A DNA stretch of 64,000 nucleotides, from positions 107,961-171,960 of the forward strand of contig RSEH01000073.1 of assembly GCA_006503475.1 (NCBI GenBank). The letters run 5' to 3'. This DNA comes from Stentor roeselii (lineage: Eukaryota > Ciliophora > Heterotrichea > Heterotrichida > Stentoridae). This document shows positions 35,952 through 45,929 of the stretch, piece by piece (the first letter of the stretch is position 1; the number at the start of each line of letters is the position of its first letter). The position numbers were made by a program, and so were the translations under genes. The notes beneath the pieces are model-generated. The model ran no database searches and was not told where the DNA came from. It worked only from the letters and a program-made list of their open reading frames with translations.

Positions 35952-37178
35952 CTAATGGTATTTCAAGTCCCCAATATAATGAACTCCCCCAGGCCACACC
36001 TCGATTTCAACCGAACTCGAATAGTGAATTTCGCCATCAATATTAAAAACCCTTAGTTCTGCAGGTTCGATTTTCACTTTCCGCGTTTTTATAAAGTTCA
36101 CTGAAGGGCTATTCAGATGTGACCCATTTTTCTGCATTTTCAAGAACATGTTAAGTGTTTTACATTTACTCGTAAAAAACATCAGAAGGACGTCGAGTTT
36201 CCCGTTGTTCAAACGTGCATTGGGCAGGACTATCTCCGAGTTGTGCAGGTTGGGAACTCGATGATTAGCGACTATTGTAAAAACGTATTCCGAGGTAAAA
36301 CTGATCATCTGCCCTAAGTTGTCTTCAAATGAAATCACCCCCGGGTACTCCTTCCACTTCATAAAAAACCTCTTTAAAGCAACGAGATTATAACGTAAAG
36401 GCCCCAAAGCTCTTAAATGCTGCGCCTCATCTGCAGCGTCACTGATAACACCCCAGCTAACAGCGCAAGTGGCTAAAAGATTCAACCCATTGACAGAGAC
36501 TTTCATCAAATCTCCTAAAAGTTGATTTCCTCTGACCGCATTGAAAATACTTGAAGAAAGTCGTTTACCGTTTAATTCACAAGCCAGGGCATTTCTGGAG
36601 CCTACAGGAATCACGCCGAAACTGATCTTTTGCAATAATTCACGTTGATGACTATAAACTGCATTTATCGCCTGCTGCACAGTCCCGTCGCCGCCGAGAC
36701 AGACAACGTCAGAGTAAACTGAAAAGTCCCTTCTTTGCACGAGGTCTTGTATGAAATCACTGTGAGTTGAAATGAAACAATCGTAAGACGCTGGAGAATA
36801 ACTCAGCACTGGGATTACTTCTTTGTCGAACACCCTCTGACCAGCACCATTGCCACTTAAAGGGTTGATGATGAAGCAGATGTGGCGAGTATTGCAGTAA
36901 AGGACTTTTTCTATTGATTCACACCAGGACTGGGCTTGTTGGTAACTGGTGCAGGTGAATTCGTATGTTTTGAACTTGCTTTTGGATTCTGAGAAGAAGA
37001 GTAGGTTGAAACTTCTGCTCGAACTTTCACTTATTTTGCAACCGATTATGTGAGAAGGGGGTAAAAGGATGGATTTGGAGGACTGGTCGAAGGATAGACC
37101 TGAGGAGGATAGGGTCAAAGTTGTTAAAAGCTCGAGGGATTGAGTCAGCCAGATACAGCTGGTTTTGAAGACTTCCAT
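35952..37178 (-). CDS. Sphingosine/diacylglycerol/ceramide-type lipid kinase
   Basis: 408 aa, ATG to TAG. The N-terminal ~100 residues look like a PH-type domain (ending YQQAQSWCESIEKVLY). The DAGK-type catalytic domain begins ICFIINPLSGNGAGQRVF near 100, followed by CLGGDGTVQQAINAVY (the nucleotide-binding GGDGT loop) and FGVIPVGSRNALACEL (usually GSGNALA). The C-terminal half gives HSSSVEIEVWPGGVHYI, like the last strands of sphingosine and ceramide kinases. It would phosphorylate a lipid at a membrane. Sphingoid base and ceramide are the likeliest substrates, but they cannot be told apart here. Divergent from the coiled-coil gene with 76 bp between. Confidence 0.85.
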   Translation of the reverse strand: MEVFKTSCIWLTQSLELLTTLTLSSSGLSFDQSSKSILLPPSHIIGCKISESSSRSFNLLFFSESKSKFKTYEFTCTSYQQAQSWCESIEKVLYCNTRHICFIINPLSGNGAGQRVFDKEVIPVLSYSPASYDCFISTHSDFIQDLVQRRDFSVYSDVVCLGGDGTVQQAINAVYSHQRELLQKISFGVIPVGSRNALACELNGKRLSSSIFNAVRGNQLLGDLMKVSVNGLNLLATCAVSWGVISDAADEAQHLRALGPLRYNLVALKRFFMKWKEYPGVISFEDNLGQMISFTSEYVFTIVANHRVPNLHNSEIVLPNARLNNGKLDVLLMFFTSKCKTLNMFLKMQKNGSHLNSPSVNFIKTRKVKIEPAELRVFNIDGEIHYSSSVEIEVWPGGVHYIGDLKYH

Positions 37179-37254
37179 GTTTTTTTATTCAGTTCATTAT
37201 GATAGAGGAGCTTTTTGAAGAGGAACAAGGATTTTCTTTGATAAATAAAAGTAA

Positions 37255-38943
37255 ATGGATCAAGCCAAAGCTGATATCTTTATGACTGAGTATTTCACGA
37301 TTGACTCTGAGAAGGTGTCTTTATTACCGCAGATTACTAAAACTCCGAAAACTGCAGCGACTTTGAAAAACTTGAAAATTATTACGAGTAAGAATAAATC
37401 GGCGACTTCTTCTTCGATTAATTTAAGTCATAGGAGACTCACATCTCCGACTGACCAGTCTCTAGACACATTCGAGTCAAGATTCCAAAAGTTCCGTGCA
37501 GATATCACTGAAAGAGCCAAAACAGGAACATCATCAATCAAACACTCAGAAATCGACCCAAGGATAATTCTAGACGTAGCAAACATCGAAAGACAAGTAG
37601 CATCAAAACAGAAAAGTTTCAACAAAATTCGCCACGAGGTAGAAAAAAAGAAAGAGCTACTCGAAAAGATGAAGTCCGAGTTAGCCTCTATCAAAAAAGA
37701 AGACACCAGTCTTATCCAGCTTTTGATTGACAAGCGAAAAAATGAACTAAAAGAAAAAGACGCTGAACTTATCCAATATTTGACAGACAAGCGAAAAAAT
37801 GAACAAAAAGAAAAAGACATCGAATCTACCCACTCTTTGACCGACAAGCAAAAAAATGAAATAAAAGATAAAGACACCAGACTTGCCTACTCTTTGATGG
37901 AAAAGCGAATAAATGAACTAAAAGAAATCCAAGCTGCCCTGTTAAACGAAAGACACTACAAAGAAACCCTTGACTTTCTCTTAAACCAAAAAAAAAATGA
38001 TCTACCCGAACAAGAAAAAACCGTCGTAAACATGAGAGAATCTCTACGCCTTAAAAAAAAAGAACTAACAGAACTAAAAAATGACTGCGAACGCGAAAAA
38101 CAAGAGATTTTAAACCTAGAAAAATCAAGTGACCATCTAAAAGAATCCATTCAGCAAACAAAAGACCTTTTCGATGCAACCTACAAGAAAAACGTGCAAG
38201 TTTTCAGTCAAAAGGCGAAATTTCGTGAAACCCTTGAAAACGAGCACGAGTTAAACAAAAAAACTCATCAACAAAAAGAAATTGAAAGAAAAATAAAAGA
38301 ACTTAAATGTGACTTGGCCAATATCGAGAAAGAAGAGGCGAACTCTGCAGAAGAACAAAAAAGAACTGACTATCAAAATTTCATGGAAGAAGAGTACCTG
38401 AAGGTAAAAGCTGAAGGAGTCAGCAACAAACCAAAGAAATTATCTGCTGAGTTCGAAGAACTCCAAATAAAAAAGGAAAACCTCGACAAGGACAAAGACC
38501 AGTCCATTGAAAAGATCCAGGCCTTGAGTGCAGAATGGCAAAAACTCAACAACGAGTTAAATGAAATCGTCTTGAATCACGAGGCCGACCGGAAAATAAA
38601 CCATCGGGAATTTGAACGCATCGAACTCAGTTTAAAGGAAAAAAACAAACAAATGAACGAAAGTGAAAAAATCTTGAATAACCTCGAGTTCATCATTTCT
38701 TCCATCTGCGGCTCTGTCAGTCGCATCGGCGTGATGCTTGATGAAGAAAAAACTTATGTAAAGCCTCGTCAACTGAAAAAACATTTCGACTATTTCATCA
38801 TCGGGATTGAATCTCGTCTAAAGTTTATCACGCAGCAGGTCTTTTCTGAAGAAAAAATCCGTGAACTTTCATTTAAATTTCCAAATTTCGTGTCAATTTA
38901 CTGTAAAAACAAAACATCTGAAGATTCTGATCTTTGGCAGTAA
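37255..38943 (+). CDS. Coiled-coil protein with 19-residue tandem repeats
   Basis: 562 aa, ATG to TAA. A Ser/Thr-rich head (1-110) precedes a long coiled coil (about 110-510). Four 19-residue repeats lie at about 153-228, core DKRKNELKEKD. The C-terminal 70 residues (SRIGVMLDEEKTYVKPRQLK...) look globular and contain RLKFITQQVF. This resembles the layout of ciliary outer-arm docking or CCDC proteins (long coil, short folded tail), but I cannot assign a family. Its stop is 3 bp from that of the convergent neighbour. Confidence 0.75.
   Translation: MDQAKADIFMTEYFTIDSEKVSLLPQITKTPKTAATLKNLKIITSKNKSATSSSINLSHRRLTSPTDQSLDTFESRFQKFRADITERAKTGTSSIKHSEIDPRIILDVANIERQVASKQKSFNKIRHEVEKKKELLEKMKSELASIKKEDTSLIQLLIDKRKNELKEKDAELIQYLTDKRKNEQKEKDIESTHSLTDKQKNEIKDKDTRLAYSLMEKRINELKEIQAALLNERHYKETLDFLLNQKKNDLPEQEKTVVNMRESLRLKKKELTELKNDCEREKQEILNLEKSSDHLKESIQQTKDLFDATYKKNVQVFSQKAKFRETLENEHELNKKTHQQKEIERKIKELKCDLANIEKEEANSAEEQKRTDYQNFMEEEYLKVKAEGVSNKPKKLSAEFEELQIKKENLDKDKDQSIEKIQALSAEWQKLNNELNEIVLNHEADRKINHREFERIELSLKEKNKQMNESEKILNNLEFIISSICGSVSRIGVMLDEEKTYVKPRQLKKHFDYFIIGIESRLKFITQQVFSEEKIRELSFKFPNFVSIYCKNKTSEDSDLWQ
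37711..37938 (+). repeat. 57-bp coding tandem repeat, four copies
   Basis: Four consecutive 57-bp units starting at 37711, 37768, 37825 and 37882. The first two are nearly identical (CTTATCCAG/A...GACAAGCGAAAAAATGAA); the last two have diverged. Each encodes 19 residues with core DKxKNExKEKD in the coiled coil. Confidence 0.85.
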
Positions 38944-38946
38944 TCA

Positions 38947-39726
38947 TTAGTCCCCAAGTTTAAGTAATTTGATTCTTTTGCTGCCTGAAGGTTTCTCTCG
39001 TCGCAGTTTTTCTTTTAACATTTCAAGTTCTGCTTGTTTTTTTAAACTTGTTTGAGGTTTGAAGGTATTTTTAATATGAAGCGAATAAGTTTTCATTCTT
39101 TCAGAAACCCAGTTTCTTTCTACGTCGTTAATCGAAGAACTTGTTTCAGGCTCTCGAAAGAAGTGTTTCTCGACTTTGCCCTTTGGAGTGCTTTCTCGGA
39201 TTAAAGGAAGACCTTCTGGAAGAGGCAGGTCGAAAGAGGCTGGCTTTGGCTTTAATGGAGATAAAGACTTTAATAGTCGGCCTTTGCCTGGACAGTGGAT
39301 GTCTGCTAAGATTGAAGATGAACCCAGACTTGTTTTAGAGATTTTCGCCTCTGCGCGGATTAATGGGTCGAAAATTGGAACTGAGTCGTTTAGAAGGTGG
39401 ATGCTTAGGACTTCACCTGTTCGAGTCTTTAGGTGCATTGCTGGAGGTTTTGATTTTGTTGACTTTTGAAGGTAGGATTGGGGAAGAAGAACGGGAACTC
39501 GGATTTGCTCTTCTTTTAGGTTTACCTCGTTTATTGTGCTTCGTTCTAAGGGAGGAGGACTCGGAAAGTTATTAAGCATCGAATTCTGTTTCATAATTTG
39601 CTTGGCTTTAACCTGCAAATCTTTCAAATGTTCAAGATACTTATGCGAGTTCATAGAACTATGGGACTCAGAAGACCTCCTGCTATGTCCTCTAGTCCCT
39701 CTCTCAACCGCTTCAACTTTATTCAT
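38947..39726 (-). CDS. Hypothetical basic, Pro/Ser-rich protein
   Basis: 259 aa from ATG at 39726 to TAA. The frame is open a little further, but the upstream codon is TTG, so 39726 is the better start. No domain recognised. The protein is rich in Ser, Pro and Lys, with a central folded-looking piece (GEVLSIHLLNDSVPIFDPLI) and a basic C-terminal helix (LEMLKEKLRREKPSGSKRIK). It starts head to head with the next gene (4 bp between ATGs) and ends 3 bp from the previous convergent gene. Confidence 0.65.
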   Translation of the reverse strand: MNKVEAVERGTRGHSRRSSESHSSMNSHKYLEHLKDLQVKAKQIMKQNSMLNNFPSPPPLERSTINEVNLKEEQIRVPVLLPQSYLQKSTKSKPPAMHLKTRTGEVLSIHLLNDSVPIFDPLIRAEAKISKTSLGSSSILADIHCPGKGRLLKSLSPLKPKPASFDLPLPEGLPLIRESTPKGKVEKHFFREPETSSSINDVERNWVSERMKTYSLHIKNTFKPQTSLKKQAELEMLKEKLRREKPSGSKRIKLLKLGD

Positions 39727-39730
39727 TATA

Positions 39731-40291
39731 ATGTTCAAAAGCCCTAAAAGTTGCTTCTCAATGGAAGAAGTCGAATCACTTCCCCAACCTAATCAAGAAA
39801 AATCATGGAAAACTTTAAACTTCACCAAAAAACTAGGAATTTTAACCTTTCAAAAAACAGCTCTTTCCCACGGTTTCGATTTCTGCGAAAATTCCGGCTC
39901 AAGTACAGTAATCGTGAGTTTTTTCCGTACTTTTTACTATGGAGAGCAGTTAGAGCTTCACCTAACCGGCATAAAATCCATCGATTTTTCCGGAAACGAA
40001 TCACTGATCGACTTGCACCTAACTCTTCGAAATTTCTCAAAAATTCCAAAAACTCACAGTTTTTACTACCTTCTTCAAGAAAGCAGTTTAAAAGCTTTTC
40101 GCTTCGTCAGATGCGACGAAATTCAAGGAAATCAAGTAGACGACATGAGTGAATTTTTAGGGCAGCAGGGTTTTTTTAATTACTCCAGTGCAGTACTTCA
40201 GCCATTTCTAGAAACCCTTCATCAGCTGAGTAGTCAGGGCGAGTTGATAATAAGAAAAGGTCGTTTGGGACTATTACATGAACTGGACTAA
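39731..40291 (+). CDS. Hypothetical protein
   Basis: 186 aa from ATG 39731, or 176 aa from ATG 39761 (MEEVESLPQPN). The second start would give 34 bp of separation from the divergent gene and is just as plausible. The sequence has alternating hydrophobic strands (STVIVSFFRTFYYGEQLELH, LIDLHLTLRNF) and a helical end, suggesting a compact alpha/beta domain that I do not recognise. It ends 25 bp from the convergent CLASP-like gene. Confidence 0.65.
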   Translation: MFKSPKSCFSMEEVESLPQPNQEKSWKTLNFTKKLGILTFQKTALSHGFDFCENSGSSTVIVSFFRTFYYGEQLELHLTGIKSIDFSGNESLIDLHLTLRNFSKIPKTHSFYYLLQESSLKAFRFVRCDEIQGNQVDDMSEFLGQQGFFNYSSAVLQPFLETLHQLSSQGELIIRKGRLGLLHELD

Positions 40292-40316
40292 TCTACTCAA
40301 AACTTTAATACTACCG

Positions 40317-43142
40317 TTAAGAACTGAGACGTCTCTGAATATAAATCGTGACGAGTTTCTGCTGACTTGGAGTAAGTTCATCTAAAAAGCTGCTGAATTC
40401 AGTTCCAATGATTGTTTGTATTTCCACAAGGCAAAAGACGACACTTTTTCTGACATCGGCATTTGAATGGTTTAAAGATTCTTTCATTTGGTTTATCACT
40501 GTTCTCATCAGAGGCATCAGTTGTTGGGTCTTGGCAGCCATGACTACTTTCGTCAAAATTCGGATAAAAGCTTGAATCGCTGGCACTTCATTTAACTTTA
40601 TGCTTTGGATGATCACTGGGACTATCACGGGGCACGGCTGGTCCACTACAAACTCCTCAATCGTCTCTTCAGTCAACTGAAGCATGTGTCGTGATTCCAA
40701 GTAAAACCCTTTGCTCATTATCGCTAAACAATCAGATGTCCAGTTCAAACAAATCGCTTTTCTTTTCTGTAAAATACTTTGAAAAGTCATCACTGAAGCC
40801 TCGACTAATGCACTGTCCTCAACACAAAGTTCTAAAATATTAAGAATATCGCGAAAGCATCGGTCAAAGTCGATATTTTCAAGATCTTCATTCAAAATTT
40901 TTACTTTTTTTAAGTTTTCTTGACGGGAACCGGGAGAAAAAGTCTTCGGGTCGTTTACTTGTTTTTTGACTTCTGTTTGAACTGATGGTCTTTTGCTGCT
41001 TTCTGAAGAGGCTCTTGAAAGTTCAGGACTTTTTTTTTCGGGAAGGGTTTTGACCTCAGTGTGGACGACTGTGATTTTTACCTCAGGTTTTGAGTACTTT
41101 TCTATTATTTTCACTTCGGGTTTTGGGTATTTTTCAGTTATTTTCACTTCGGGTTTTTGGTACTTTTCAGTTATCACAGTATCAGAAGATGATAACATGA
41201 GGACTTGCTGGGGAGGAAGAATGGGTAAAGAGGGTTGAAAGGATGAAGGTGGATTTACAGTCTTGGGTTCTGCCTTGAAGGTCTTTTCAACTGCAGGTTT
41301 TAAGTCTTGGAGGAAAGAACTCTTGAATTCATTACCCAGAACGTTTTTTTTCTCGAATTTTTCATTTTTATCAATTTTTTCAATTTTTTCAACTTTTTCA
41401 ATTTTTTCAACTTTTTCAATTTTTTCAACTTTTTCAATCTTGACTTCCTGACGAGGCACTTCTTTTCTCCCCAGGTCTTTCAGCACATTTTCAATAGGTG
41501 ACCTGAACTCCTGCACAGTCGACTTAAGCAAGGCAAGGTCAACCGAGTTAAGTTCTAAAACAACAGCAGTAGTTTCTTTGCGATTCCTTTCAAAAGCAAG
41601 TTCAAAAGCAGGTACTAAACCCTTAAAGTGACTTCTGGGTACTTCCTTCAAAACAGTCACCATTTTCCCAACATAGCTTCTAACATTAGCCGGAAAAGTA
41701 AAGAACTCAGTCGAAGATTCGGCCAACTTAAAAACAACTTCAGAGTACTTCGGATAAACAGCAGGTTTAACATCATTACTCGAGTATTTAAGTAGCAAAG
41801 CAAGAAGATCTTCAGGAATATAGATATCAATAACCAAGTCCAACAACAAATTCGCTGCCTGAATGACCGGCTCCTTCACAGACGACAGACAAACCAACAA
41901 GCGAGGCAAGGTCCTTTCAAGAGCAAGACTAATTTTCTCAGGAAATGTTTCAGTCACAATAAAAAAACTCGAAAGACAAGCAGCGACAACTCGAAAGTTA
42001 TTAACTCCCATTTGTTCCAAGTGAGCATTAACAAGCATCTCCCACAGGTTCTTACTTGAATTCAACTGGCGCATTGCAGGCTCTTCTTGTATAAATTTCT
42101 TAATATTCTCAAAAGCCATCACTCGCGCTTCCCAATTCGCGTCGTTCGTGATGTGAATCCAAACGTCGAGTCCTGGAGTTTCTTTTTTTTCTGAAGGTTT
42201 TGAAGGCTTTATCTCTGGAGTTGTTCCGCCTGTACTGCTCAAGTCCCGCACTTCGTTTAAAGACGACCTTGGCTTTTTTTCTGCTTTTTCGGAGGCTTGT
42301 GATTTTTGCTCTAGTTTTGAACCGCTTGACTGAAGACGGTTGGAACTTGCGGAGGTTGAACGGGCTGGAGTTGATGCTGACATTGCGGAACTTCTTGATT
42401 CTGTCAGTTCGCCGAAGGCTCTTTGGATTGAACTGTCGAATGTCGAAAAAAGCTTGTTTGCACGTGATGGGAAGAAGTTTCGGTAACCTAAAAAGGCTTT
42501 TCTTGCTAAGGCTCGTGTGTCGTTGTTTGCGTCGTGAACTGCTAGCTTTAGACCTTGCTCTAACTTTTCCATGAAACCGGTCTTGTTGTTTGCTGCGTAT
42601 TCGAAGACTTCTACTGGGTAGATCTCAAGCATAGTCTGCAAAAACATACAAGCTTTAATCCTAATATTCGGGTTTTTGCTTGAAAACTGTTCTAAAGTCT
42701 TAGGAATCAACCTCCAAGTAACAACCGACTTAATAACTTCAATGAAACAATCCGAGCCCGTCTCCGCCAAGATTTTATTCCCAGAGTTAATAAGTCTATA
42801 AAGAACATCAGACAATCTTTCAGCGCACAGCTCAAAAGAATCTCCTAAAACCGAAGCAGTCAAGACAATCGTTGAAGCAGCTTCTTTGACAACAGCAGAC
42901 CTGAGGTCCTGCAACTGTACCGAAAGCGGCGCCGTGAACTTGAGAAAAAGACTTGGAAAGTTCTCGAAGGTTATGTGGTCCGAAGAAACCAGGGCCTGCA
43001 TTCTTTTCAATGCTTTGATTCGCAAGTTCCAGTCAAGCTCTGATTAGAAGTTACTAGTGTCTGATAACTGACTGCTTATTGAATCAAATTCACGTTCAAG
43101 GTCACCTTCTGTGGAAATTTTGAATTCTTCTTGTTTTTTCAT
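40317..43142 (-). CDS. CLASP-like TOG-domain microtubule-associated protein, two exons
   Basis: Exons 43142-43055 and 43039-40317 with a 15-nt intron give 936 aa. The intron restores KLDWNLRIKALKRMQALVSS at the start of a TOG/CLASP-N domain (about 30-260; ALAETGSDCF-type HEAT helices, NKTGFMEKLEQGLKLAVHDA). A basic Ser-rich linker (270-310), a second TOG-like domain (about 318-500; ANWEARVMAFENIKKF), charged repeats (563-594, VEKIEK; 653-683, KYxKPEVKI) and a C-terminal HEAT array (about 750-936) follow. CLASPs bind tubulin and stabilise plus ends. Alternatives are XMAP215/crescerin-type TOG proteins, but the N-terminal domain looks most like CLASP-N. A 5-codon uORF (ATGAAAATAATATGA) overlaps just before the start. 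Confidence 0.82.
41371..41438. repeat. Short T-rich coding repeat (VEKIEK)
   Basis: Alternating TCAATTTTTT and TCAACTTTTT decamer-like pieces in an 18-bp period. On the minus strand they encode (VEKIEK)n in the linker of the CLASP-like protein. Confidence 0.75.
43040..43054 (-). other. 15-nt intron of the CLASP-like gene
   Basis: On the minus strand it reads GTAACTTCTAATCAG, splitting a Lys codon (A|AG). Its removal links a 29-codon first exon with a proper ATG to the TOG domain. Confidence 0.88.
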
Positions 43143-43340
43143 ATTATTTTCATTTATGTTCGGGAACTTTGAATTGGTTGAAGAAGGTGGGTTGGTTGGA
43201 ATGTGAAAATGAATGGGAAAAAAAAAGGGATTTTAGGGGGTTGAAGGTGAAGTACTTGAAATTATTTATAATGAATTGGGATTTATTTTGAGATTTATTT
43301 ATTTGTGATGCTGCCATTCTAACAGCTGTCCTTTAAATAA

Positions 43341-44900
43341 ATGTGGAAAAATGACTACCCTTTTCCAAACCGAAGTACTTAATATGTAGAGGACTTGATG
43401 TATCTTTCAACCATCACTGCCAAAGATGCGAGTCCTAAATCAAAACTGTTTCCTAAACCAACGTCTTCTTATCTGGAGACTTCTGACATCATCGGAGCTC
43501 GTCCTAGTCTCAAGGGGTATGAGTACTTCAATAAACCTTGTTTGGCTTACACGACGCAAGACATCGAAAAAGCCTCTCCCAAGCCTCTTCATCAGAAACT
43601 GTCTAAACCTGAGTCAAATCTCCAGACCCGAGATATTGATGGGGCGTTTCCAATGAAAACAGGCTTCCAAACACGGAGAATCGGAACGAATCCTCTTAAC
43701 CCGGTATACGACCTTCCTAAATACGAAGTCTACGCATCTCCTCCGCCAAAGTTCATAAGAGACCAGATAAACGTGAGCGACATCGAAGGTACAAAGCCAG
43801 AGATCTACTACAAATGGGGAACCCGCAACACGATGAACATCGAAGACATCGAAGGTTCAAGCGCGAAGCCCGTGGGTGTTTTAAACAAGCCGAACCTGAT
43901 GGACCCTCGTGACATAAACAAAGGTGAAAGCAAAGTCTACAGCCGTTCAACGAACCCTCTACAGCCGGAGTATCTAACAAAAGACAAAGAAGGCCAAACA
44001 ATAATCATCGGTCCCGTGGAAGGAAGCCGTCCATCAGTAGCTATAAAAACATCTCAACCAGCCCATTCTCGCCATCTCGACAACTCCGACATCGAAGGTT
44101 CAGGACCCAGTACCAAAGGCTTGGGCCCCGTGGGAAGAAAGACCAGGAACTACGAAAAAGCTTTGGTCAACACTGAAGACATCGCCGGCGCCCGCGCCGG
44201 CTCATTGGCAAAAGGAATCTCAACAATGCGACAAACAAACCCACTTGACCCTAGCTACAAATGGCAAACTGAAGACCCCAGCCCAATAAAACCTGTGAAT
44301 AAACCTGCACCTCCTGACGAGCAATACGTGAAAAACACTGGAAAGTTCTTCGGCCTTTCTGAAAACAACTCAACTTCTAAATCACCGCCAAGGTCGCAGT
44401 CATCTTCAAGAGTTTCCAGCTTTCGCGTGAACGCGAATAAGTTTTACGCTGAAGACCCTGGACAGGGTCTTTCTTCGAAGGTCTTTGAGAAAAATGCTGA
44501 GAATTTCTTTGAAAATAAGGGAAAAGGACTGGGTTTGAAATTTGATAATGTGAGGAACCCTGGGTCGATTAACAGGCCGAAGCCGAAGACGACGATTGTT
44601 GATGTGGAGTCAGCTGAATATCAGAGGAATTTGAATAAGTTTTACACTGACCAGTCTCGGCCTCAGTCGTTTTCAGGTCTTTCAGCGTCTTCAGGGAAGT
44701 CGATCCAAAGTGCGAAGTCGATAGTGTCGAGGAATGTCGAAGGAGGAAAGGACCAGCAGTATCAATTCGGCCTTTCAAGAGCAGAGATCGGCAACCCTCC
44801 AGTTGAAAGTCGTTTAAAAGACCCACCAAGTCGAGCATCTGAGATAAAAAGTCAGAAAAGTTTATTGTCATCTGCTGCAAAGCATCAGTTAGGGTGTTAG
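43341..44900 (+). CDS. DIEG-motif repeat protein, two exons; possible axoneme or cytoskeleton component
   Basis: Exons 43341-43374 and 43390-44900 with a 15-nt intron give 514 aa (MWKNDYPFPNRKDLMYLSTI...). Residues 30-300 contain about nine degenerate copies of a short motif, consensus DIEGxxPx (SDIIGARPS, RDIDGAFPM, SDIEGTKPE, EDIEGSSAK, SDIEGSGPS, EDIAGARAG), 25-35 residues apart, with three TNPLxPxY motifs between them. Residues 320-440 carry four KNxxKFY-like copies (VNANKFYAE, KNAENFFEN, RNLNKFYTD). Extended, Pro/Gly-rich periodic motifs like these are typical of proteins threaded along microtubule lattices, so a doublet inner protein is a fair guess, but no family is claimed. Convergent with the MORN gene, 12 bp apart. 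Confidence 0.72.
43375..43389 (+). other. 15-nt intron of the DIEG-motif gene
   Basis: Reads GTACTTAATATGTAG, splitting a Lys codon (A|AG). With it removed the frame extends to an ATG at 43341. Without it the protein could still start at ATG 43398, 19 residues shorter. Confidence 0.75.
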
Positions 44901-44912
44901 ATTTAAATAAGT

Positions 44913-45929
44913 TTAGTTTTTTAAGTAACTTCCTGCGAAATTACCTGAAATCACGCTGCCAGTTTTAGAGTAAAAAGTTCCAAGTCCAAAAGGTTGATTA
45001 TCCTGCCAACGTCCTTCATAAACAGTGCCATCAGGCCAGACCATTTTTCCATTTCCACTTCTAACGTTAGCGAAAACTTCTCCTTGGTATTCCCCACCTT
45101 TAGAGTACCAGACTGCGAATTTTCCTTCTTTGTGATCATTGCAGAAGATTCCAAGAAAGATGTCATTGTTGGGACTGATGATTTTTCCGACTCCGTGCTT
45201 AAGTCCTTTGCTGAACTCTCCAAAGTAGGTGTTTTTGTTGCGGTCGACGAGTCTTCCGAAGCCGTGGGGTCGGTTTCGCTTGTAGAACCCGAGGAAAGTG
45301 CTTCCGTCTTCAAGAAGTTCTAGGCCCAAGCCGTGTTTCTTTCCTCGGTGCCAGTTACCGTCGTAGAAGCGGCTACTGGAAATGAAGAACTTTCCTCGAC
45401 CGCTTTGAAGGCTTTCTTCCCATTCGCCTTCGTACCACTCTTCGAATTTTTGGTATCTGCCAAGACCGTGCTTTTTGCCTTTTTTCCAGTTGCCTTTGAA
45501 AACTTCACCTGTGCTCCAGGTGTAGATTCCGTAACCTGATGGTAGACCTTCGATGAAACTGCCTTTGTAGTGGTTTCCGTCTGGGTACGTTTCGATGCCC
45601 AGACCATGACGTTTATCATCGCGCCATTCGCCAAAATAAATACGACCCGAGTGATACTCCATCTTGCCTAGTCCATGACGATTCTCATCCAATATATCTC
45701 CGTGATACACAGCATCTTTAAAGTTCTTTCTTGCATTTCGGCTTAAAGACTCCTGCTCAAGAGGTGAAAAATTCTGAGAGAAACTATATTGGATCTGCTG
45801 CTCTATATCAGGAATATCTGGAAATGATGAAAAAGAATTCATTGGTTCAAAGGTGTCTAAAGCTTTTAATTGTTCACTCAGTTGAAATTCAATGTCTTGG
45901 ATTTGGTCTTCAGTGAATGCGTAGTCCAT
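44913..45929 (-). CDS. MORN-repeat protein
   Basis: 338 aa, ATG to TAA. After an 80-residue acidic N-terminus come about ten MORN repeats to the end, for example YFGEWRDDKRHGLGIETYPD, FKGNWKKGKKHGLGRYQKFE, YDGNWHRGKKHGLGLELLED and YEGRWQDNQPFGLGTFYSKT. MORN arrays form elongated beta structures used in membrane contact and in ciliary and cortical scaffolds. No kinase or other catalytic domain is attached. Divergent upstream region (382 bp) shared with an aldehyde dehydrogenase gene. Confidence 0.92.
   Translation of the reverse strand: MDYAFTEDQIQDIEFQLSEQLKALDTFEPMNSFSSFPDIPDIEQQIQYSFSQNFSPLEQESLSRNARKNFKDAVYHGDILDENRHGLGKMEYHSGRIYFGEWRDDKRHGLGIETYPDGNHYKGSFIEGLPSGYGIYTWSTGEVFKGNWKKGKKHGLGRYQKFEEWYEGEWEESLQSGRGKFFISSSRFYDGNWHRGKKHGLGLELLEDGSTFLGFYKRNRPHGFGRLVDRNKNTYFGEFSKGLKHGVGKIISPNNDIFLGIFCNDHKEGKFAVWYSKGGEYQGEVFANVRSGNGKMVWPDGTVYEGRWQDNQPFGLGTFYSKTGSVISGNFAGSYLKN

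Noticed and set aside
41307-41501. Plus-strand Asn/Phe-rich ORF
   Set aside because: Antisense reading of the VEKIEK repeat in the CLASP-like gene.
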